Shown: positions 34,419 through 42,574, numbered from the stretch's first letter. The stretch is DNA of 64,000 nucleotides from DAOTTY01 sp034437575 (GCA_034437575.1 DAOTTY010000134.1:7818-71817), one strand, 5' to 3'. Notes: generated by a model from the sequence alone, not told the origin. Made by a program: numbers and translations.

Positions 34419-37214
34419 ATGACCCACAAAACGAACAATCAACCGAACTCACCCACCGCCGCCAACCGCGCCGCCCAGGTCAGCCGTAAAGTGGCCCGGC
34501 GAGGTGCCCGCGAAACCCGCAAAGCCATCCGCCGCTTCGGTGCCCTCATGATTGACACCCTCAAAGCGCTGTTAGGGGTGGGCCAGCGCCGCCTCAACCG
34601 CCGCAACAACCGCACCACCATCGGGCGCTTCATCAACGACATCATCACCCTGGCCGAAACGTCTCACCTAACTGGCCTGCGCGTCAACCTGTCAGAAATC
34701 CTGATTGAACCGCGCTTCCTGGCAGCGACAGACATCATTGAACCCGTCGCTGAAGACGACGTGCTGCAAGAGGTGTACTACGTCGTCCCCCGCATCCCCG
34801 ACCTGCCACAGATTGCCGCCCCATACAACATGCCCGCCTTTTCTATCCCCCAACTGGCCGTCGGCCACCGCCGTCTGGCTATCCTGGGGCCAACCGGCAG
34901 CGGGCGCACCACCGCCCTGATGGCCATTGCGCTGTGGGCCGTGCGAGAAATTGAGTTTGAAGAACCCAATGATCCGGTCAAGCAGCGTCTTGAACTCGAA
35001 GTCCAGCAGTTGACGGAAAAAGAGCGCAAAAAGCTGGAACGCGAAAAGCAAGAGCGCATCGAAGCCGCCCGCGCCCAACTGGAAATTGACCTCGCCAGCG
35101 GGCAGGTCGCCAAGTCAAAAGCAGTAACACAGGCCGAAGCCCACCAGCAGGAACAGGACGCCGAAGAAGACCCCCTGCCGCCCTTCACCAGCCTGGTTCC
35201 GTTGGTGGTGCATCTGGCTGACCTGCACGTTTCCAACAGCATGTTAGGGGCAGAAGTAGACCCCGCCGAGCCGCTCGTCCGGGCATTGCAGCGCAGTGTT
35301 AGCAGCCTCACTGCCCGCACCATCCCGCGCATGATTTACCGCCGCCTGGAAGAAAACAGCGCCCTTATCTTACTGGATGGCTACGACGAACTGCCGCCCA
35401 CCCAACAAAAGCGCGTTCAGGCGTGGCTGAAGGCGTTCATCGCACAGTATGGCAAAAACTTCATCATCATGACCGGCCCAGACATCGGTTATGGCCCGCT
35501 GATGAAAATGGGCATCACACCGCTGTTCGTCAAACCCTGGAACCACAACGAGATCAACACGTTTATCGAAAAGTGGGTAGAAGCGTGGCCAGATGCCAAC
35601 AGGCTGCGGCGCAACAAACCCGGCCCCGCCGTAGGGGCAAGCCAGCGCAAACGGGCAGAAGTTGATAACTACGGCTTAACCCCGGCAGAACTCACGTTCA
35701 AGGTGTGGGCCATGTTCTCCGACGATACCGTCGGCTACCACCCTAGTGACTGGATTGAACCGTTTATCAAAACGTACCCACCCAACCCAATTGACTATGA
35801 CGCCACGCTGCCCCTGCTGCAAAACGCCGGTGCCCTGCAAACCGACCTGGGCTTCATCACCCTTTCTGGCATTGAAGTGTTGAACCAGCAAAGTGCCGCC
35901 GGGGCCATCAGCCAAAATGCCCTGGCCCAGCTAAACCCCAACGATGACGGGCTTGCAGACGATGACACCGCCGCCGAGGAAGACGCCGAAGACGCCGCCG
36001 CCATTGAGCGGGCACGGCTGCTGCGTGCCCTCAGCTTTGCCGGGCTAATGACATCTTATCGCGGTGGCCGTTACCGCTTTCGGCACAGCCTGATGGCCGA
36101 CCACTACGCCAGCCTGACGCTGCATCCCCTGCCACAAAGTGACCCCGCCTCGCTGTTTGAAATCGCACAAAAGCCGAACTGGCAGCGCCCGCTGCGGTTT
36201 GCCGCCGCCCACACTCAACTGGATGATGTCGTCCGTATGAAGTTAATGACCCACCCAGACCTGCTGCAATCGAGCCTGATTGAGATGACCCGCTGGCTGG
36301 CTTACACCCGCGAAGCCCCAGAATGGCGCGGCGAAATCCTGCGGCGGTTGGGCAACGCCTTCGTCCACCCCGGCCAATTTGTGACCGCCCGCGAGCGCCT
36401 TGCCGCCGCGCTCGTTGCCAGCCGCGACCCCGACGGTGCCCTGAGTGTGTTTGAGTATGGCCTGCGGAGTGAAGACATCGACGTGCGCCGCCTGAGCTGC
36501 CTGGGTATCGGTGCGATGGGCGTTCACGGACGCCGCCTTACCGACCAGGTAGCCGCCCTCATCGAAGACCCTGAGCAAGATGTCCAGGTTTCCGCCGCCC
36601 ATGCCCTGGTCGCTATGGGTACAGAAATCGCCAAGCAAACGTTGACCCAGGCCCTGTTAGAAGGTGAAGAGCGCTTGCAGCAAGCCGTGGCAGAAGGCTT
36701 CGCCCTGATGCCAGAAGACGGCTATGCAACCCTGTACGAAGCCGTCGAACACGAAGAGATGTTCGTGCGGCGCTCTGCGCTGTTTGGGCTGCGCCGGGTG
36801 GAAACGGAATGGGCACGCGACCTCGTCCATGAGCGCTTTTTGAATGAAAAAGAGTGGTTTGTGCGCGTCGTCGCGCAAGAAGGCTTCCTGAAGCAAGAGG
36901 CCGGGTTGGTTGGCCCAACGCCGCCCCCCAACGCGGAAGACGTGTTCTGGATTCAACGCTGGGCAGACAATCGCGGCGTGGCGATGAAAGCGGGCCACAA
37001 ATCCAATGAAGTGCTGCAAAAGGCCCTGGCCGACAACAACCTGGAAATCCGCACCATTAGCACGGTGGCGCTGGGGCAGCTTGGCGCAGCAGAGGCCGCC
37101 CGCCTGCTGTACGTGCGCCTGGCCGACCCCGAACCCGTCATCCAGGAAGCGGCCCACAAAGCGCTGGTAGAACTGCAAACCCAAATTGGGGATACACTCC
37201 CCGACCCGCGCTAA
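34419..37214 (+). CDS. NACHT-like STAND NTPase with C-terminal HEAT-like repeats
   Basis: This 931-residue protein has a very basic N-terminus (about 1-60), then an NTPase domain with Walker A GPTGSGRT (157-164) and Walker B ILLDGYDELPP (D320, E324), the NACHT form in which a second acidic residue follows the Walker B Asp. FVKPWNHNEINTFIEKW further on is the typical NACHT helical part. A charged coiled-coil insertion of about 70 residues (about 185-255) splits Walker A from Walker B. From about residue 640 the protein turns into helical repeats (LSCLGIGAMG, VSAAHALVAMG, RSALFGLRRVE, ISTVALGQLGAAEAARLL), HEAT or PBS-lyase like. No nuclease, protease or TIR domain is visible. It could be a sensor with the repeats as ligand surface. 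ATG 34419 has AGGA eight bases upstream. Confidence 0.85.
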   Translation: MTHKTNNQPNSPTAANRAAQVSRKVARRGARETRKAIRRFGALMIDTLKALLGVGQRRLNRRNNRTTIGRFINDIITLAETSHLTGLRVNLSEILIEPRFLAATDIIEPVAEDDVLQEVYYVVPRIPDLPQIAAPYNMPAFSIPQLAVGHRRLAILGPTGSGRTTALMAIALWAVREIEFEEPNDPVKQRLELEVQQLTEKERKKLEREKQERIEAARAQLEIDLASGQVAKSKAVTQAEAHQQEQDAEEDPLPPFTSLVPLVVHLADLHVSNSMLGAEVDPAEPLVRALQRSVSSLTARTIPRMIYRRLEENSALILLDGYDELPPTQQKRVQAWLKAFIAQYGKNFIIMTGPDIGYGPLMKMGITPLFVKPWNHNEINTFIEKWVEAWPDANRLRRNKPGPAVGASQRKRAEVDNYGLTPAELTFKVWAMFSDDTVGYHPSDWIEPFIKTYPPNPIDYDATLPLLQNAGALQTDLGFITLSGIEVLNQQSAAGAISQNALAQLNPNDDGLADDDTAAEEDAEDAAAIERARLLRALSFAGLMTSYRGGRYRFRHSLMADHYASLTLHPLPQSDPASLFEIAQKPNWQRPLRFAAAHTQLDDVVRMKLMTHPDLLQSSLIEMTRWLAYTREAPEWRGEILRRLGNAFVHPGQFVTARERLAAALVASRDPDGALSVFEYGLRSEDIDVRRLSCLGIGAMGVHGRRLTDQVAALIEDPEQDVQVSAAHALVAMGTEIAKQTLTQALLEGEERLQQAVAEGFALMPEDGYATLYEAVEHEEMFVRRSALFGLRRVETEWARDLVHERFLNEKEWFVRVVAQEGFLKQEAGLVGPTPPPNAEDVFWIQRWADNRGVAMKAGHKSNEVLQKALADNNLEIRTISTVALGQLGAAEAARLLYVRLADPEPVIQEAAHKALVELQTQIGDTLPDPR

Positions 37215-37267
37215 TTCGACTAAACTGGTTGCTCACCGATTCATCCCATTCAGGAGAGCAGCCCAAC

Positions 37268-37369
37268 ATGACAACAACCTGGCTTGATCGGCAGATGTAC
37301 CCGTTTGAATCGCACTATTGGGGTTCCCCCCACGGCCAACTGCACTACGTTATAGGTACGAGAGGATGA
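37268..37369 (+). pseudogene. Truncated start of an alpha/beta hydrolase (haloalkane dehalogenase-like)
   Basis: AGGAGAG stands nine bases before an ATG that opens only 33 codons. The peptide contains WLDRQMYPFESHYWGSPHG and then LHYV, which matches the first 30 residues of haloalkane-dehalogenase-like alpha/beta hydrolases (W-x-D-R-x-x-YPF-x-SHY, G-x-LHYVDEG). At the point where DEG should follow, the sequence changes to ITGTRG-like residues and stops. The rest of the hydrolase, with its nucleophile and His, is absent. The break coincides with the start of a GC-rich palindromic stretch (see 37370-37481), so the gene was probably cut by a deletion or insertion. The intact start signals suggest a recent event. 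Confidence 0.72.
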
Positions 37370-37481
37370 TTCGGGCTGGCATCCAGCGGACGCGCCGCTG
37401 CGCGTCCCTACCGGTTACATGGGTTGTGTAGTTGTGCGGGGGCCGTAGCCTGGGGTGCGGGTTAATCGACCAACAGTATCA
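37370..37481. repeat. Palindromic non-coding stretch at the hydrolase break point
   Basis: GGACGCG (37389-37395) and CGCGTCC (37402-37408) form a perfect 7-bp stem with a 6-base loop, followed by CTACC. Such GC-rich palindromes of the GGACGCG/CGCGTCC kind occur as dispersed intergenic elements in related genomes (from memory, not checked here). The rest of the stretch up to the convergent lipoprotein gene has no open frame and a G-rich run near 37437-37460. Confidence 0.45.
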
Positions 37482-38075
37482 TTAATTACTAAAATCGTTA
37501 GGGGTAGAAACATCCGGCAGCGTGACATTGGCCGGGTCACAGCGCACCAGGTCGGTAAAGCTGGTGTGGAAGATGTAAGTCTCATCCGCAACGGCCAGCA
37601 CAATGCGATAGCCCTCTACCTCCCCCGGCGGATACTCCAACTCTGGCAGTGGGCAGCCCAACCCGCCATCTGGCCAGCGGTATGCCCGGATAAGCGCCAC
37701 CTCAATCACGAAAGGGTCGGCTATATCGGCCAGGGCCATCACCCGCTGACGGGCCAGCAGCAGCAGTTCTGCCGCAACCGGGTCAAGGTCATCTTCTGTC
37801 GATGGCGCAGCGGGAATGGGTGTGGGGGTTTGCAGCAGGTCGTTCGGATTGATGCGCGGGGGGACTGTTGGCGTCGGAACAGTGGGGGTAAGGGTAGGGG
37901 TCGTCGTTGCGGGGATCAGTGTGATGGTCGGGGCAGGCGTTGCAGACGGCCCGGAATCTGGGGCGCAGGCCCCCAGGAACGTCACAGCAACCACCAACCA
38001 GAATGCAGTCAAAGTGACCCGGGGGCGCAATCGGCTGTGGGGGACGCTTGGCACCCCCCACCCCGACTGTGACAT
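37482..38075 (-). CDS. Lipoprotein with Thr/Pro linker and a conserved small C-terminal domain
   Basis: This 197-residue protein has a lipoprotein signal ending in VTFLGAC (lipobox L-G-A-C, about residue 37 as the lipidated Cys), a Thr/Pro-rich linker of about 45 residues, and a C-terminal domain of about 100 residues. The domain contains VALIRAYRWPDGGLGCPLPE and then GYRIVLAVADETYIFHTSF and LVRC. The W-P-D-x-x-LGCP and Y-x-FHT-x-x-x-x-VRC pattern recurs in lipoproteins of this lineage; its function is unknown, and the two Cys may pair. ATG 38075 is chosen over an upstream start because AGG lies seven bases before it and it avoids most overlap with the preceding DUF167 gene. Confidence 0.8.
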   Translation of the reverse strand: MSQSGWGVPSVPHSRLRPRVTLTAFWLVVAVTFLGACAPDSGPSATPAPTITLIPATTTPTLTPTVPTPTVPPRINPNDLLQTPTPIPAAPSTEDDLDPVAAELLLLARQRVMALADIADPFVIEVALIRAYRWPDGGLGCPLPELEYPPGEVEGYRIVLAVADETYIFHTSFTDLVRCDPANVTLPDVSTPNDFSN

Positions 38076-38082
38076 CGCTGAC

Positions 38083-38388
38083 CTACGCTTCGCGCAGTTT
38101 GGCCTCAATGTCAGCAACGGTTACGCCCTCAATGCTGATGAGCTTCTCGCGTCCGTCGTAACCGGCCACAATTTCGATTTTGCCCGTCGGGACGTTAAGA
38201 AACTGGGCCAGCAGGTTCACGAGTTCGTCGTTGGCTGCCGGGTCACCTGCCGGGGCAGACTGCAACCGCACCCGTAGGATGTCTTCATCCACGCCCACGA
38301 TCTCAGCTTCAACAGCCCGCGTCGTCACACGCACCGGGAAGGCAGCGCCGCTTTTAGCATCGGTGATTTCAAACTTGCGCTCAGACAT
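38083..38388 (-). CDS. DUF167 (YggU-like) family protein
   Basis: This 101-residue protein matches the small YggU/DUF167 family: a first strand VRVTTRA, the strand ILRVRLQSAPAGDPAANDELVNLLAQFLNVPTGKIEIVAGYDGREKLISIEG, seen here as LRVRLQSAPAGDPAANDELV then LAQFLNVPTGKIEIVAG and REKLISIEG. In many bacteria this family is encoded next to yggT and yggS, as here. The fold is known but the function is not. GGAG lies nine bases before the ATG. It is followed by the lipoprotein gene with a seven-base gap. Confidence 0.9.
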   Translation of the reverse strand: MSERKFEITDAKSGAAFPVRVTTRAVEAEIVGVDEDILRVRLQSAPAGDPAANDELVNLLAQFLNVPTGKIEIVAGYDGREKLISIEGVTVADIEAKLREA

Positions 38389-38530
38389 AGTGTTTTCTCC
38401 AGTAGTTTATGCAACCGTGCTACCACGTTGCCAGCAGGCACGGAAAGTTCGCTCGCTCATTAGACCGCCAGTGAATTATAGCACGGGCTGCATTTTGAGC
38501 GCAACGCACTCCGCAAGATTCGTAAAACCG

Positions 38531-38773
38531 CTAGATCAGGAAGTTGGCCAGCAGTTGCAGGCCCACCAGCAAAATCATCGGGCTAAAGTCGATGCCCCCC
38601 ATCGGGGGCAGTGCATTCCGAAGGGGGGCCAGCACTGGCTCAGTAATATCGTAGATGAACTGCACGATGTTCATCACCGTAGGGTTGCTGTTGTCTATCG
38701 GAATCCAGCTCATTAGCACGCGGGCCAGTATCACCAGGCTGTAGACTTGCAAAAGTTGTACCAGGATAAACAT
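38531..38773 (-). CDS. yggT: YggT family membrane protein
   Basis: This 80-residue protein has two membrane helices (about 3-22 and 62-79) joined by a loop with SWIPIDNSNPTVMNIVQFIYDITEPVLAPLRNALPP, here SWIP, then FIYDITEPVLAPLRNALPP, which is the family's hallmark (Y-x-x-T-E-P-x-L-x-P-x-R). YggT proteins are linked to osmotic tolerance and are often next to yggS; the mechanism is not established. AAGGAG stands five bases before the ATG. It lies between yggS and the DUF167 gene in the same direction. The 142 bases between it and the DUF167 gene show no clear element. Confidence 0.93.
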   Translation of the reverse strand: MFILVQLLQVYSLVILARVLMSWIPIDNSNPTVMNIVQFIYDITEPVLAPLRNALPPMGGIDFSPMILLVGLQLLANFLI

Positions 38774-38826
38774 GGGGTCTCCTTGCTTACACGTTTGTTT
38801 TTGTCATCATTTGTTCCGTGAGTGCT

Positions 38827-39567
38827 TTAGTCACGCTCACCGAAGATGGCGCGACCCACACGCACGATGGTCGCCCCTTCTTCGATGGCAAGGGGATAGT
38901 CGTCCGTCATACCCATACTCAAATCGGGTAGCCCAACGCCAAACACTTGCTCGACTTCCGCTTTGAGGGCTGCCAGTGACGCAAACACAGCCCGCAGGTC
39001 GGCTTCTGGCGCACCGTAAGGTGCCATTGTCATCAGGCCACGCGGACGCAGCCCCTCCAGCGCCAACACCTGCCCGATCTCCTCCAACAGCGATTCACGC
39101 ACCCCGGCATCAGCTTGCCAACCGCTGCCATCGAAGCCGTACTTCTGATCTTCCCCCGCCACATTCACCTGAATGAACACTCCCGGCGGGGTCAGGCTGT
39201 CGTCAGTCACAATACGGTTGATCTTTTCGGCCAGTTTCACACTATCTACCGAGTGAATCACCGGGAACAGGGGCAGCACGTCTTTCGTCTTGCGGCTTTG
39301 GATGTGCCCGACCATGTGCCAAACGGGTTGGCGGTCACCGCTCAGGCGCTGCGCCACTGCCGGAACCTTCTCTTGTGATTCTTCTACGCGGTTTTCACCA
39401 AAATGTTGCACGCCTGCTTCCAACGCCGCCAGCACTGCATCTACCGGCTTGCGCTTGCTCACCGCCACCAGCGTAATCTCGGCGGGGTCGCGGTTGGCAC
39501 GGGCACAGGCAGCGGCGATGCTTTCCTGCACCTGCCGGATGTTATCGGCAATCGTCGCTATCGTCAT
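38827..39567 (-). CDS. yggS: YggS family pyridoxal-phosphate homeostasis protein
   Basis: This 246-residue protein is a type III PLP-fold barrel. LVAVSKRKPVDAVLAALEAG (about 32-51) holds the PLP-binding Lys, followed by HFGENRVEE, WHMVGHIQSRKTKDVL and, near the end, LSMGMTDDYPLAIEEGATIVRVG, which binds the phosphate. YggS/PLPBP proteins bind PLP and keep its free level in check; no catalytic activity is established. ATG 39567 overlaps the pgeF stop in ATGA, so the two are translationally coupled; an upstream open extension lies inside pgeF and is a shadow. It is followed by yggT after 53 bases. Confidence 0.96.
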   Translation of the reverse strand: MTIATIADNIRQVQESIAAACARANRDPAEITLVAVSKRKPVDAVLAALEAGVQHFGENRVEESQEKVPAVAQRLSGDRQPVWHMVGHIQSRKTKDVLPLFPVIHSVDSVKLAEKINRIVTDDSLTPPGVFIQVNVAGEDQKYGFDGSGWQADAGVRESLLEEIGQVLALEGLRPRGLMTMAPYGAPEADLRAVFASLAALKAEVEQVFGVGLPDLSMGMTDDYPLAIEEGATIVRVGRAIFGERD

Positions 39568-40340
39568 AAACTTATGACGGCGGCAAAACGCCCCGTCTTC
39601 CCCTTTTCGGCACGATGTGAATGGAATTCTTGCGTGTGGGTGTAGGTGCAAATGCCCGCCACCTCGATATGCTGCACACCATGACGGCGTAAATCGCGGG
39701 CGTTGGCTTCCCATAAATTCAGATAGGCCGTACCGTCGGCAGGGTCGCGCTTGATAAGGCCATCGGTTTTGCCAAAGTGAGCGCTTACAGCGGCTACCAC
39801 TTCTTCACCCACCTGATAGCAGTCCGGGCCGATGCTGGGGCCAATCCCCGCACGGATGTCCCCCGGTTCAGCGCCAAACGCATCTACCATCACCTGCACC
39901 ACACTGGCCCCCGCGCCCTGCACCGTCCCACGCCAGCCGGCATGGGCAATGCCAATTACGGCCTGCACCGGGTCATGGAACAGCAGCGGCACGCAGTCTG
40001 CAAAGCGCATCATCAGGGGTGTTTGCGGCTGATTCGTCACCATGCCGTCGGCCCTATCCACCCAGCGCCGCCCCGGTACCGGCCCATTGACGATGACCGT
40101 ATCTGCCGAATGCACCTGCCACACCGAACACGCCCGCGTCGCATCAACGGCCAATGCGTCGTAAACCAACCGATAATTTTCTGCCACTGCTACCGGGTCA
40201 TCGCCCACATTACCGCCCAGGTTCAGCGGGCCATAAGGTGCCCCACTGGCCCCACCTAACCGCGTGAATACCCCATGCGTGACGTTTGGCAAATTGGTAA
40301 AACGGTAGTGTGCCACCTCACCCGTTTGGATGCGCTCCAA
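39564..40340 (-). CDS. pgeF: PgeF/YfiH (LACC1-like) purine nucleoside-active multicopper-fold protein
   Basis: This 258-residue protein matches the YfiH/PgeF family: GVFTRLGGASGAPYGPLNLGGNVGDDP (about 24-50), VHSADTVIV, RFADCVPLLFHDP, IGIAHAGWRGTVQGA and GPSIGPDCYQVGEEV. The His and Cys of HSAD, DCVPLL and AHAGWRGT are the metal and active-site residues. In E. coli the PgeF homologue removes wrongly placed L-Ser from UDP-MurNAc, and mammalian LACC1 acts on purine nucleosides; which applies here is open. The start is TTG with AAAGGA six bases upstream. It is the first gene of a unit with yggS and yggT and has its own promoter with phased TTGCA repeats. Confidence 0.95.
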   Translation of the reverse strand: MERIQTGEVAHYRFTNLPNVTHGVFTRLGGASGAPYGPLNLGGNVGDDPVAVAENYRLVYDALAVDATRACSVWQVHSADTVIVNGPVPGRRWVDRADGMVTNQPQTPLMMRFADCVPLLFHDPVQAVIGIAHAGWRGTVQGAGASVVQVMVDAFGAEPGDIRAGIGPSIGPDCYQVGEEVVAAVSAHFGKTDGLIKRDPADGTAYLNLWEANARDLRRHGVQHIEVAGICTYTHTQEFHSHRAEKGKTGRFAAVISL

Positions 40341-40350
40341 AGTTTGTCCT

Positions 40351-40403
40351 TTGCATTATTTGCAATTGATTGCATATTGTATGGGTTATAACACGATTGA
40401 GAA
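40351..40403 (-). promoter_or_regulatory. Predicted pgeF promoter with three phased TTGCA repeats
   Basis: On the minus strand TTCTCA (40403-40398, 4/6) and TACAAT (40381-40376, 5/6) are 16 bases apart. TTGCA on the plus strand occurs at 40351, 40360 and 40370, that is every 9-10 bases, covering the predicted start site. Such phasing on one helix face is common for an operator bound by a multimeric regulator. Confidence 0.45.
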
Positions 40404-40427
40404 GCACTCATCTGCCTGTGGCTCGTT

Positions 40428-40456
40428 TTGTCATCTGAATCTAAGCCAATTACAAG
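40428..40456 (+). promoter_or_regulatory. Predicted sigma-70-like promoter of the NarL-type regulator
   Basis: TTGTCA (40428-40433, 5/6) and TACAAG (40451-40456, 4/6) are separated by exactly 17 bases. The transcript would start near 40463, about 70 bases before the ATG. Confidence 0.5.
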
Positions 40457-40532
40457 GGACTATGGTACCATCCTATGGGAACAGGTAGGTGTACGGGTAG
40501 CGACATAGTAGCCAGCGCAGAGGAGCGTAACA

Positions 40533-41234
40533 ATGTTACCGAGGGATATGGCCGACACGAAACGTGTCATTGTTGTTGAGGACCACCCTATCTATCTGGA
40601 CGGCGTCCTAACGCGCTTGAAAATGGAAAATAACCTGGAGTTAGTGGGTGCCTACCAGGACGGCGGTCAGGGCTTGAAGGCCATCCGCCAACACACGCCC
40701 GACGTAGCCATCATGGATGTGAACCTGCCCACACTCAATGGGTTACAGGTAGTGCGGCAAATGCGAGCCGAAAACATCCCCACCCGCGTTATTGTCATCA
40801 CGGGCCACCACGACCGCGAACAAACCCTGCACGTCATCCGCAGTGGTGCCCAGGCATATGCCTCAAAAGATATTCCGCCAGACGAACTGGTGGCACTTAT
40901 TCATCAGGTCACCCAGGGGATGTACGTCATCAATAGTGAGCCGATGACCCCCGCCCAGGTTCGTGATTGGGTTGCTAGCGAAATCGAAAACATGAACGCC
41001 CATGTGGTTGAAGACGGCAACGAACACTACACCCCACTTAGCACCCGCGAGATGCAAATCCTGACGTGTGTGGCACACGGTAAAAGCAACAAAGAAATTG
41101 CCCAGGAACTCAAAATCAGCCAGCAAACCGTCAAAAACCATATGACATCCATTTTACGCAAACTCAACGTGGAAGACCGCACACAGGCCGCCGTCGCGGC
41201 CATCCGGCATGGTTGGGTGCGCGTGCAAGACTAA
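40533..41234 (+). CDS. NarL/LuxR-type response regulator
   Basis: This 233-residue protein has a receiver domain (VVEDHPIYLDGV; phospho-acceptor D62 in VAIMDVNLPTLNG; Lys in AYASKDIPPDEL) and a C-terminal LuxR-type helix-turn-helix: LSTREMQILTCVAHGKSNKEI then LKISQQTVKNHMTSILRKLNV, with the usual T-V-K-x-H recognition helix. ATG 40533 has AGGAG eight bases upstream; a second ATG at 40548 has its AGGG too close. The DegS-like kinase gene follows 94 bases later and has its own promoter-like sequence, so the pair works together but may be transcribed separately. The tad operon comes next. Confidence 0.95.
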   Translation: MLPRDMADTKRVIVVEDHPIYLDGVLTRLKMENNLELVGAYQDGGQGLKAIRQHTPDVAIMDVNLPTLNGLQVVRQMRAENIPTRVIVITGHHDREQTLHVIRSGAQAYASKDIPPDELVALIHQVTQGMYVINSEPMTPAQVRDWVASEIENMNAHVVEDGNEHYTPLSTREMQILTCVAHGKSNKEIAQELKISQQTVKNHMTSILRKLNVEDRTQAAVAAIRHGWVRVQD

Positions 41235-41253
41235 AAGGCGACGCCGACCCAAC

Positions 41254-41282
41254 TTGACACTTTTCAAAATGTCTCATATACC
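41254..41282 (+). promoter_or_regulatory. Strong predicted promoter of the DegS-like kinase gene, with internal dyad
   Basis: A perfect TTGACA (41254-41259) is followed after 17 bases by TATACC (41277-41282, 4/6). Inside the spacer lies the near-palindrome GACACTTTTCAAAATGTC (41256-41273, 12 of 18 positions symmetric), overlapping the -35, as an operator would. Confidence 0.6.
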
Positions 41283-41328
41283 TGAATCTGATTAACAACG
41301 ACGACCAGTGTGAACCGGAGACTTTGCG

Positions 41329-42399
41329 ATGACCGACACCATCTACGACAATCCTACAGATGAACTGCTGGGGATTATCAACCACGAAATTACCGCCCTC
41401 AAACAGCGCCTGCAAGAAATCAACAGCCAGATTGACCAATACGAGCATATGGTGCGGCGCGAAGAACAGCGCAACACCGACGTGGCCACCACGCTGCAAG
41501 TGATGCGCGACAACATCGAAACCATGCCCCGCGAAGACATCCAATTGCGCTACGACGAGGCCATGGACGTGCGCTTTCGGCTGGCAACCATGCGCGGCCA
41601 GCTAGACCAGTACAAAGCCACCCGCGACCTTATCCAGGAAGAGCGCCAACTTCTTAGTGACATCCTGGCCCGTGTGCAGGGCGGCATCGAACTCTCTGAA
41701 GCAGAAGATGACACCAGCGAAGCTACCGCCAGCTCGCTTAACCTGGTGCGGATTATCCAAGCGCAGGAAGACGAGCGCCGCCGCCTCGCCAATCAGATTC
41801 ACGACGGCCCCGCCCAATCGCTCACTAACTTCGTCCTCCAGGCAGAAATCGTCCAGCGCATGTTCGACCGCGACCAGGAAACCGCCAAAGAAGAACTGCA
41901 AAACCTCAAAGAATCGGCCAGCCTCACCTTTCAGCGCGTGCGCGACTTCATCTCTGACCTGCGCCCCATGATGCTGGACGACCTGGGTGTCATCCCCACC
42001 GCCCGCCGCTACATCGAAGCCTTCAGCAACAAAAGCGACATCACCGTCAACGAAGAAATCTTCGGTGGCGAAGACCGCCGCCTGGAGCGCTACCAGGAAG
42101 TGATGCTCTTCCGTGGCCTGCAAGACCTGATGGCCCACGCTCGTGACTTTGCTGACGCCAACGAAATCGACGTTCGTATGGACATTAGCGCTGATCGGGC
42201 AAACATCACAGTGACGGACAATGGCCGCACCTTTGATGCAGAGGAAGGGCTTTCTAGCGAACACACCGACGACCCCCGCGCCGCAGGTATCCTGATGCTG
42301 CGCGAGCGCTTCAAACTGATTAATGGTGATGTGACCGTGAGCGGCGGCGAGGGTGAACACACTCAGGTCCGCATCGAAATGCCCATCAACGAACAATAG
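41329..42399 (+). CDS. DegS/NarX-type sensor histidine kinase with a degenerate N box
   Basis: This 356-residue protein lacks membrane helices. Residues 1-110 are a coiled coil like the DegS sensor region. The HisKA_3 motif is AQEDERRRLANQIHDGPAQS with phospho-acceptor H158. The ATPase domain is short and altered: where the family has QEALxNxxKHA, this protein has QDLMAHARDFA (Q265 to A275), so the Mg-binding Asn of the N box is His270 and the Lys-His pair is lost. The G1 motif is TDNGRTFD and G2 is AAGILMLRERF, close to normal. Either ATP binding is changed or the protein acts mainly as a phosphatase or scaffold. GGAG lies eight bases before the ATG. The NarL-type regulator just upstream is the likely partner. 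Confidence 0.9.
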   Translation: MTDTIYDNPTDELLGIINHEITALKQRLQEINSQIDQYEHMVRREEQRNTDVATTLQVMRDNIETMPREDIQLRYDEAMDVRFRLATMRGQLDQYKATRDLIQEERQLLSDILARVQGGIELSEAEDDTSEATASSLNLVRIIQAQEDERRRLANQIHDGPAQSLTNFVLQAEIVQRMFDRDQETAKEELQNLKESASLTFQRVRDFISDLRPMMLDDLGVIPTARRYIEAFSNKSDITVNEEIFGGEDRRLERYQEVMLFRGLQDLMAHARDFADANEIDVRMDISADRANITVTDNGRTFDAEEGLSSEHTDDPRAAGILMLRERFKLINGDVTVSGGEGEHTQVRIEMPINEQ

Positions 42400-42457
42400 A
42401 CCCACGCAGGCAACGACATTCCAATGACTCGCCAGCTATCCCATTACATGTATTTAT

Positions 42458-42486
42458 TTGACGTGGTGTCAGCATTAGCCTAAACT
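42458..42486 (+). promoter_or_regulatory. Predicted promoter of the tad operon
   Basis: TTGACG (42458-42463, 5/6) and TAAACT (42481-42486, 4/6) are 17 bases apart. The transcript would start near 42493, about 80 bases before the cpaB ATG. It is the only promoter-like element seen before the cpaB-to-tadC series. Confidence 0.5.
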
Positions 42487-42574
42487 ATCTAAAGGGGATT
42501 CCCTAAGGTCTTTAAAGCACCATCCCAATGCAATCATGTGGGTGGGCACCAACGCAGATAAAGTGGAGAAGCTA

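Noticed and set aside
41602..42405. Minus-strand open frame of 267 codons
   Set aside because: It is antisense to the DegS-like kinase gene, whose motifs are clear. The minus-strand product has no recognisable domain.
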